Origin: Actinomycetes bacterium
Lineage (GTDB): Bacteria; Actinomycetota; Actinomycetes; Actinomycetales; Cellulomonadaceae
Assembly (NCBI GenBank): GCA_023438885.1
Contig: JAEXPS010000090.1
Span: 1-5,074 of the forward strand
Length of the DNA: 5,074 nucleotides
Direction of reading: 5' to 3'
A program made the translations under genes and the position numbers. Shown here one piece after another: positions 1 through 3,670 of the stretch. How positions within the stretch are numbered: the first letter of the stretch is position 1; every line of letters starts with the position of its first letter. The notes beneath the pieces were generated by a model, which ran no database searches, had not been told where the DNA came from, and saw only the letters and a list, made by a program, of their open reading frames with translations.

Positions 1-49
1 GGGCTCGGCGGGAACTGCCGGGCTCGGCGAGGTTGTCCGTGCCCGTCAT
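1..49 (-). CDS. 5' fragment of the gene downstream of prfA, by position probably prmC (release factor glutamine methyltransferase)
   Basis: An ATG on the minus strand overlaps the prfA TGA as ATGA, the usual arrangement for translational coupling. The frame stays open for the 16 codons left in the window and begins MTGTDNLAEPGSSRRA. These residues are not diagnostic. In many bacteria the gene after prfA is prmC (hemK), whose product methylates the Gln of the GGQ motif of release factors, so prmC is an inference from position only. No good Shine-Dalgarno sequence precedes the ATG, which fits reinitiation by ribosomes finishing prfA. The gene runs off the left edge. Confidence 0.5.
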   Translation of the reverse strand, partial: MTGTDNLAEPGSSRRA

Positions 50-1146
50 GCCGTGGCAGCCGCGAGGCGTGCGGCCTCGTCGGCGTCGATCGCCGACTGG
101 ATCACCGGGCCGAGGTCGCCATCGAGCACCTGGTCGAGGTTGTACGCCTTGTAGCCGGTGCGGTGGTCGGCGATCCGGTTCTCCGGGAAGTTGTAGGTGC
201 GGATGCGCTCGGAGCGGTCGACGGTGCGCACCTGGCTGCGGCGGGCCTCGGACGCGGCTGCGGCGGCCTCCTCCTGCCGGGCGGCGAGCAGGCGGGCGCG
301 CAGCACCCGCAGCGCCGCCTCCTTGTTCTGCAGCTGGCTCTTCTCGTTCTGCATCGAGACGACGATGCCGGTGGGCAGGTGCGTGAGGCGCACCGCCGAG
401 TCGGTGGTGTTGACCGACTGGCCGCCCGGGCCGGACGAGCGGAACACGTCCACGCGCAGGTCGTTCGGGTCGATCTCGATCTCGCCCTCGTCGTCGGCCT
501 CGGGGAACACCAGGACGCCGGCCGCGGAGGTGTGGATGCGGCCCTGCGACTCGGTGACCGGCACGCGCTGGACGCGGTGCACGCCGCCCTCGTACTTCAG
601 GTGCGCCCAGACGCCGTCCTCGGGGCTGGTGGCGCCACGGGACTTCACCGCGAGGTGCACGTCCTTGACGCCGCCGAGGTCCGACTCGGTGGCATCCAGC
701 ACCTGCACGGCCCAGCCCTGCCGCTCCGCGTAGCGCTGGTACATCCGCAGCAGGTCGCCGGCGAACAGCGCCGACTCCTCGCCGCCCTCCCCCGCCTTGA
801 TCTCGAGGATGGCGTCGCGGGCGTCGTCGGGGTCGCGGGGCACCAGCACGCGGCGCAGGTGCTCGGCGGCGTCGTCGGCCACCAGGCGCATCGCCGGCAG
901 GTCGCGGGCGAGCTCGGCGGCCTCGTCACCCTCGGCCAGCTCCACGAGCTCAGCGGCCGCCGCGGCGTCGTCGGCCGCGGAGCGCCACGCGCGGTACGCG
1001 GCCACGATGCGGCCCAGCTCCGCGTAGCGCCGCCCGAGCCGGCGGGCCAGGGCGGGGTCGGTGTGGACGGCCGGGTCGGCCAGCTGCGCCTCGATCTGCG
1101 CGTGCTCGTCGAGCAGGGGCGCCATCGCCTCGTAGCCCTGGGTCAC
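46..1146 (-). CDS. prfA: Peptide chain release factor 1 (RF1)
   Basis: RF1 recognises UAA and UAG in the ribosomal A site and triggers hydrolysis of peptidyl-tRNA. The product is 366 aa, close to the usual ~360. The class-I release factor layout is complete: an N-terminal helical domain (about 1-110), the stop-codon recognition tripeptide PVT at 196-198 within RVPVTESQGRIHTSA (the PxT form that marks RF1, not the SPF of RF2), and the catalytic GGQ at 241-243 in SSGPGGQSVN. The C-terminal part contains SERIRTYNFPENRIADHR, also typical. I chose the GTG at 1146 because GGAGG lies 7 nt upstream. An upstream ATG at 1218 stays in frame but would add 24 residues with no family match. The gene follows rpmE in the same direction, with a hairpin between, and its stop overlaps the next gene. 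Identity is certain; the start is very likely. Confidence 0.98.
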   Translation of the reverse strand: MTQGYEAMAPLLDEHAQIEAQLADPAVHTDPALARRLGRRYAELGRIVAAYRAWRSAADDAAAAAELVELAEGDEAAELARDLPAMRLVADDAAEHLRRVLVPRDPDDARDAILEIKAGEGGEESALFAGDLLRMYQRYAERQGWAVQVLDATESDLGGVKDVHLAVKSRGATSPEDGVWAHLKYEGGVHRVQRVPVTESQGRIHTSAAGVLVFPEADDEGEIEIDPNDLRVDVFRSSGPGGQSVNTTDSAVRLTHLPTGIVVSMQNEKSQLQNKEAALRVLRARLLAARQEEAAAAASEARRSQVRTVDRSERIRTYNFPENRIADHRTGYKAYNLDQVLDGDLGPVIQSAIDADEAARLAAATA

Positions 1147-1152
1147 GTCAAC

Positions 1153-1162
1153 CCCTCCCTCG
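1153..1162 (-). promoter_or_regulatory. Ribosome binding site that fixes the prfA start
   Basis: The minus strand reads GAGGGAGGGG, then TTGAC, then the GTG start. The GGAGG core is 7 nt from the GTG. This favours the GTG at 1146 over the in-frame ATG 72 nt upstream. Confidence 0.75.
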
Positions 1163-1214
1163 TTCTCGTCGAGCGCGGCAGCTCGTGCCGACTGCGGCAG
1201 GTACGCACTCGGCG

Positions 1215-1227
1215 ACACGGCACGTGT
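1215..1227. repeat. Short inverted repeat between the terminator and prfA
   Basis: ACACG (1215-1219) and CGTGT (1223-1227) flank a 3-nt spacer and include the palindrome CACGTG (1221-1226). It lies in the prfA leader. It could be a small operator or hairpin, but it may be chance. I found no convincing -10/-35 pair for prfA in this 144-base gap, so prfA may depend on readthrough from rpmE or on a promoter I cannot recognise. Confidence 0.25.
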
Positions 1228-1237
1228 GACAAAGCAA

Positions 1238-1282
1238 CAGCGCCGGTGCTGGCGGGTGACTACCCGCCGGGCACCGGCGCTG
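1238..1282 (-). terminator. Strong intrinsic-type terminator hairpin after rpmE
   Basis: Bases 1238-1249 (CAGCGCCGGTGC) pair perfectly with 1271-1282. Inside, GGCGGGT (1251-1257) pairs with ACCCGCC (1262-1268) around a 4-nt loop. T1250 faces G1269-G1270, so the structure is almost one continuous ~20-bp stem. It starts 8 nt after the rpmE stop. In the rpmE transcript the stem is followed by UUGCUUUGU, a moderately U-rich tail that is unusual in such GC-rich DNA. It should end most rpmE transcripts and reduce or set readthrough into prfA, whose start is about 90 nt further on. Confidence 0.85.
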
Positions 1283-1290
1283 CCGGGACG

Positions 1291-1506
1291 CTAGTTGGCC
1301 GAGCGCTTGCCGTAGCGCGCCTCGAACCGGGCCACGCGGCCACCGGTGTCGAGGATCTTCTGCTTGCCCGTGTAGAACGGGTGGCAGGCGCTGCAGACGT
1401 CGGCGTGGATGACACCGCTGGTCACCGTCGAACGGGTGACAAACGTGTTGCCGCAGGTGCACACCACCTGGGTCGGCACGTAGTTCGGGTGGATACCAGA
1501 CTTCAC
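1291..1506 (-). CDS. rpmE: 50S ribosomal protein L31, zinc-binding (four-Cys) form
   Basis: L31 is a small protein of the large subunit that helps bridge the 50S and 30S subunits. The product is 71 aa, the normal family length, starting MKSGIHPNY and ending RYGKRSAN. C16 and C18 (CTCG) with C38 and C41 (CSAC) make the zinc site that marks the C+ form, as opposed to the zinc-free paralog induced under zinc starvation. HPFYTGKQKILDTGGRVARF is a typical L31 core. The GTG start is fixed by AAGGAG 7 nt upstream. It reads in the same direction as prfA, which is a conserved pairing. A strong hairpin follows directly, so L31 can be made in excess over RF1. Promoter candidates are described separately. 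Confidence 0.97.
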   Translation of the reverse strand: MKSGIHPNYVPTQVVCTCGNTFVTRSTVTSGVIHADVCSACHPFYTGKQKILDTGGRVARFEARYGKRSAN

Positions 1507-1513
1507 AGGGAAT

Positions 1514-1519
1514 CTCCTT
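1514..1519 (-). promoter_or_regulatory. Shine-Dalgarno sequence of rpmE
   Basis: AAGGAG on the minus strand lies 7 nt before the GTG at 1506. It is close to the ideal anti-16S match and decides the start of a short gene. Confidence 0.85.
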
Positions 1520-1581
1520 GGTGAGGATGTCGCCGGGTCCGCTCGCTGGGCGCGCACGGTGAACCGGCAGACCGACGAACC

Positions 1582-1618
1582 ATCATGCCAGAACGCCGCA
1601 CCCGCCCGAAATCGTCCC
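1582..1618 (-). promoter_or_regulatory. Candidate rpmE promoter region (two overlapping readings)
   Basis: Reading 1, housekeeping sigma: CATGAT at 1587-1582 as -10, with TTCGGG at 1610-1605 as a weak -35 and a 17-nt spacer. Reading 2, SigR-like: GGGACG at 1618-1613, 18 nt, then GTT at 1594-1592. The published SigR consensus is GGAAT-N18-GTT, so the spacing matches but only part of the -35 does. From memory, rpmE is a SigR (thiol-oxidative stress) target in Streptomyces coelicolor, which makes the second reading worth noting. Either would give a 5' leader of about 65-80 nt. No start site is visible, so both remain hypotheses. Confidence 0.35.
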
Positions 1619-1625
1619 GCCCCTC

Positions 1626-1656
1626 TCCGCGCCCCGCCCCATCCGCGCCCCGCCCC
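1626..1656. repeat. 16-nt tandem repeat, G-rich on the minus strand, with G-quadruplex potential
   Basis: A 15-nt unit (T plus CCGCGCCCCGCCCC) occurs exactly at 1626-1640 and again at 1642-1656, a period of 16. On the minus strand, bases 1656-1632 give four runs of four G with loops of 1, 7 and 1 nt, which fits the canonical quadruplex rule. Further G-runs continue to 1601 (GGGG at 1623-1620, GGG at 1618-1616, 1607-1605 and 1603-1601). It lies just upstream of the candidate rpmE promoter and in the 3' flank of the HEAT gene, on the RNA-like strand for both. Confidence 0.6.
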
Positions 1657-1658
1657 GC

Positions 1659-1673
1659 CGAGTGCCGCACTCG
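1659..1673 (-). terminator. Small hairpin downstream of the HEAT-like gene
   Basis: CGAGTG (1659-1664) and CACTCG (1668-1673) form a perfect 6-bp stem with a 3-nt loop, about 84 nt after the stop of the HEAT-like gene. There is no U tract. It may help terminate that transcript together with the adjacent G-rich block, but a stem this short is weak evidence. Confidence 0.3.
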
Positions 1674-1720
1674 TTCGCCCAGCGCGGGCGATGTTGCTCC
1701 GGCGCTCGACGAACGACACC

Positions 1721-1766
1721 GGCAGTCGGCGGGGCAGTGGAGCCGCAGTCGGCGGGTCAGTGGAGC
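1721..1766. repeat. 23-bp tandem duplication across the end of the HEAT-like gene
   Basis: Bases 1722-1743 and 1745-1766 match at 21 of 22 positions, a period of 23. The right copy holds the last codons (LLH) and the stop of the HEAT-like gene. The left copy lies just beyond the stop, with G1734 in place of T1757, so on the minus strand the equivalent of TGA reads TGC. A local duplication by replication slippage is the simplest explanation. Confidence 0.75.
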
Positions 1767-2473
1767 AGCTTGGCCAGCCGGGCCTTCTTCGCGTTCTCGC
1801 GGGCCACCCAGGCGACATCGGGATCGGGGTCGTCGGCCAGCGCGTGGAACCGTGGCAGGCCGGCGGGCGGGTCGGCCGCGACCGCGACGCTCCAGCAGTA
1901 CGCCAGCCCTTGGCGCAGGGTGCGCACGTCGGGGTCGCGGCGGCGCTCGGTCGGGACGGCGCGCAGCTGATCGGTGGCGGCGTCGCAGGCATCCAGAGCC
2001 GCCGCGCGCAACAGAGCGCTCGCCCTGAGGATCGGGGGCTCGCACAGCGCGGCGACGGCGGCACGGGCCGCCAGCGGGTCGCCGGCCGCCAGCCAGTACC
2101 CGGTCAGGGCCACCAGGCCCTCCGGCCACGCCTCGCCCACCCGCTGGCCGGCCATCGCCGCGCCCTCGCGGACGCGCCACAGCGGGTCCCGCGCGCGCTC
2201 GGTGAGCGTGCGGGTGAGGGCGGCGCGGGCGGCCTCGTCGGGCGCCTCCACGAGAAGCCGGCCGAGGGCGGCCGTGCCGCAGGTGCGCAGGTACTCGTCC
2301 TCGTCGTCGGCCAGGCGTTCGACGAGCCCGGGCGGCGCGACGTCGCCGAACGCGTAGAGGGCTTCGAGGTTCCCCCGCGGGCCGGGCAGGCCGGAGTGCG
2401 CAGTGAGGTAGGCGGGGACCTCGGCCTCCGGCAACGCCGCCAGCGCGGCGGCGTGAACCTCGCGGACTGTCAC
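1757..2473 (-). CDS. HEAT-repeat-like protein of unknown function
   Basis: The 238-aa product is nearly all helical in character, Ala/Leu/Arg-rich, with no signal peptide or membrane segment, so probably cytoplasmic. HEAT-like units are suggested by DEYLRTCGTAALGRLL (59-74), DPLWRVREGAAMAGQRVGE (96-114), DPLAARAAVAALCEP (132-146) and DPDVAWVARENAKKARLAKL (217-236), each with the Asp-Pro-x-x-x-Arg/Val pattern of helical repeats. Such proteins usually act as protein-binding scaffolds; no catalytic motif is visible. I recall similar ~230-aa actinobacterial proteins, annotated only as HEAT-repeat or under doubtful enzyme names. The GTG at 2473 is chosen because AGGA lies 8 nt upstream and because the next gene starts divergently 18 nt away. 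The frame remains open upstream, but only antisense to the glycosyltransferase. Whether it works with rpmE/prfA or the glycosyltransferase cannot be told. Confidence 0.8.
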   Translation of the reverse strand: MTVREVHAAALAALPEAEVPAYLTAHSGLPGPRGNLEALYAFGDVAPPGLVERLADDEDEYLRTCGTAALGRLLVEAPDEAARAALTRTLTERARDPLWRVREGAAMAGQRVGEAWPEGLVALTGYWLAAGDPLAARAAVAALCEPPILRASALLRAAALDACDAATDQLRAVPTERRRDPDVRTLRQGLAYCWSVAVAADPPAGLPRFHALADDPDPDVAWVARENAKKARLAKLLH

Positions 2474-2491
2474 GGCCCCTATCCTGGCGCG
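2474..2491. promoter_or_regulatory. 18-bp divergent junction with a likely -10 for a leaderless glycosyltransferase mRNA
   Basis: TATCCT at 2480-2485 has the TAnnnT form of an actinobacterial -10 and ends 6 nt before the GTG at 2492, which would make that G the transcription start: a leaderless mRNA. No Shine-Dalgarno sequence precedes that GTG, which agrees. No good -35 is seen (TGAACC at 2454-2459 is off-spaced at 20 nt). On the other strand the same bases supply AGGA (2485-2482), the Shine-Dalgarno sequence of the HEAT-like gene. That gene's promoter must then lie inside the glycosyltransferase coding region. Confidence 0.5.
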
Positions 2492-3634
2492 GTGCCCGAC
2501 CAGTCGTTGCGGATCGGCCTCGTCATCGACGACGGCCTCGACGCCCCGGACGGCGTGCAGCAGTACGTGCTGACCGTGGCCCGGCACCTGGCCGCGCGCG
2601 GACACGAGGTGCACCTGGTCACCTCCACGACCACGCGCACCGATCTGGAGCGCCTGCACGTGCTCGGCCGCAAGATGCGGGTGTCGTTCAACGGCAACGT
2701 GCTGGCCACGCCCCTGCCCGCGCGTGCCGCCGACGTGGACCGGCTCCTCGCCGAGGCGGACTTCGACGTGCTGCACGTCCAGCTGCCGCACTCCCCCGTG
2801 CTGGCCGGACGGGTGGTGCGGCGCGCGCCGGCCGACGTGGCCGTCGTCGGGACCTTCCACATCCTCCCCGACTCGTGGCTCACCGCCTGGGGCACCCGAG
2901 GACTCGGGCTGCTCGAGCGGCGCACGCTGCGGCGGTTCGACGAGGTGGTCGCCGTCTCGGCGCCCGCGGCGCAGTTCGCGCGCCAGGCGTTCGGGGTCGC
3001 GGCGACGGTGATCGGCAACCCCGTGGACATGACGCGATTCTCGGCGCCGCCCCTCCGTGAGGCCGGGGACCCGCTGCGCGTGGTGTTCCTCGGGCGGCTC
3101 GTCGCCCGCAAGGGGCCACGCGAACTGGTGGACGCCGCGGCGTACGTGCAGGACCACCGCCTGACCGCGCGGCCGTGGCGGCTGACGCTCGCCGGGACCG
3201 GCCCCCTGCACGACGACCTGGTGCGGCGCGTCGAGGCGGCCGGGCTCACCGACCGGGTGGACCTGCCGGGGTTCATCGACGAGGACGCCAAGGCGGCGCT
3301 GCTCGCCGACGCCGACCTCGTGGTGCTGCCCTCCACGGGCGGCGAGAGCTTCGGGATCTCCGTCGTCGAGGCGATGGCGGCCGGCGGCGGACCGGTGCTC
3401 GCCGGCGACAACCCTGGGTACCGCTCGACGATGGCCGGGCTGGAGTCACAGCTGGTGGACCCGCGCGACCGGGTCGCCTTCGGGCACGCGCTGGCGATGT
3501 GGATCACGGACGACGAGGCGCGCGCTGCCGCGATCGCCCACCAGCGCGAGGCGGCCCGTCGCTTCGACGCCGAGACGGTGACCGACTCCCTCGAGTCCCT
3601 CTACCGCCGCAACGTCCGAGCAAGTGGTCGCTAG
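2492..3634 (+). CDS. Family 4 (GT-B) glycosyltransferase
   Basis: This 380-aa protein should transfer a sugar from a nucleotide donor to an unknown acceptor, probably at the cytoplasmic face of the membrane in glycolipid or envelope glycan synthesis (family inference). The N-terminal Rossmann domain begins LRIGLVIDDGLDAPDGVQQYV (7-26), whose DGVQQYV resembles the GGV loop of PimA-type mannosyltransferases. FDVLHVQLPHSP (91-102) and GTFHILPDSW (120-129, with H123) follow, then IGNPVDMTRF (174-183). The C-terminal donor domain has FLGRLVARKG (199-208) with R202 and K207 for the diphosphate, and the EX7E motif E285-E293 in ESFGISVVEAMAAGG. GDNPGYRSTM (305-314) is a distinctive subgroup motif. 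No signal peptide or membrane segment is seen. Coding starts at a GTG with no Shine-Dalgarno sequence. It is the only plus-strand gene here, divergent from the HEAT-like gene and convergent with rho. Donor and acceptor cannot be assigned. Confidence 0.92.
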   Translation: MPDQSLRIGLVIDDGLDAPDGVQQYVLTVARHLAARGHEVHLVTSTTTRTDLERLHVLGRKMRVSFNGNVLATPLPARAADVDRLLAEADFDVLHVQLPHSPVLAGRVVRRAPADVAVVGTFHILPDSWLTAWGTRGLGLLERRTLRRFDEVVAVSAPAAQFARQAFGVAATVIGNPVDMTRFSAPPLREAGDPLRVVFLGRLVARKGPRELVDAAAYVQDHRLTARPWRLTLAGTGPLHDDLVRRVEAAGLTDRVDLPGFIDEDAKAALLADADLVVLPSTGGESFGISVVEAMAAGGGPVLAGDNPGYRSTMAGLESQLVDPRDRVAFGHALAMWITDDEARAAAIAHQREAARRFDAETVTDSLESLYRRNVRASGR

Positions 3635-3654
3635 AGCAACCACATCCTCGGACG
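3613..3654. terminator. Hairpin between the convergent glycosyltransferase and rho genes
   Basis: CGTCCGAG (3613-3620) pairs with CTCGGACG (3647-3654). Within it, GTGGT (3624-3628) pairs with ACCAC (3639-3643), plus two more GC pairs around the tip. The glycosyltransferase TAG (3632-3634) sits in the apical loop. Seen from rho, the stem starts 16 nt past its stop. The symmetry suits a bidirectional terminator for the two convergent genes. Neither side has a U tract, so termination may be weak or aided by Rho. Confidence 0.6.
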
Positions 3655-3670
3655 CTGCGGAGGGGGTGGG

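Noticed and set aside
1..29. Direct repeat GGGCTCGGCG at 1-10 and 20-29.
   Set aside because: A 10-bp repeat in 70%+ GC coding sequence at the window edge is likely chance; it falls in two different frames of the partial gene.
1147..1218. N-terminal extension of RF1 from the ATG at 1218.
   Set aside because: The 24 added residues have no counterpart in RF1, and the GTG at 1146 has a well-placed Shine-Dalgarno sequence.
163..1524. Long plus-strand open frame opposite prfA and rpmE.
   Set aside because: It mirrors RF1 and L31 codons, has biased Gly/Val/Arg/His composition and shows no recognisable domain. It is a shadow of the real genes.
1559..2491. Plus-strand frame of the glycosyltransferase is open for over 900 bases upstream, which could suggest a much longer protein.
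   Set aside because: This part is antisense to the HEAT-like gene and the rpmE upstream region, and its translation is low-complexity Arg/Gly/Ala with no family signal. The GT4 fold starts naturally at LRIGLVIDD just after the GTG at 2492.
2474..3211. Minus-strand frame of the HEAT-like gene stays open upstream to an ATG at 3211, suggesting a 484-aa protein.
   Set aside because: The extra part is antisense to the conserved glycosyltransferase and rich in Gly/Arg/His/Pro with no repeat pattern. A Shine-Dalgarno sequence supports the GTG at 2473. Long open antisense frames are expected in very GC-rich DNA.
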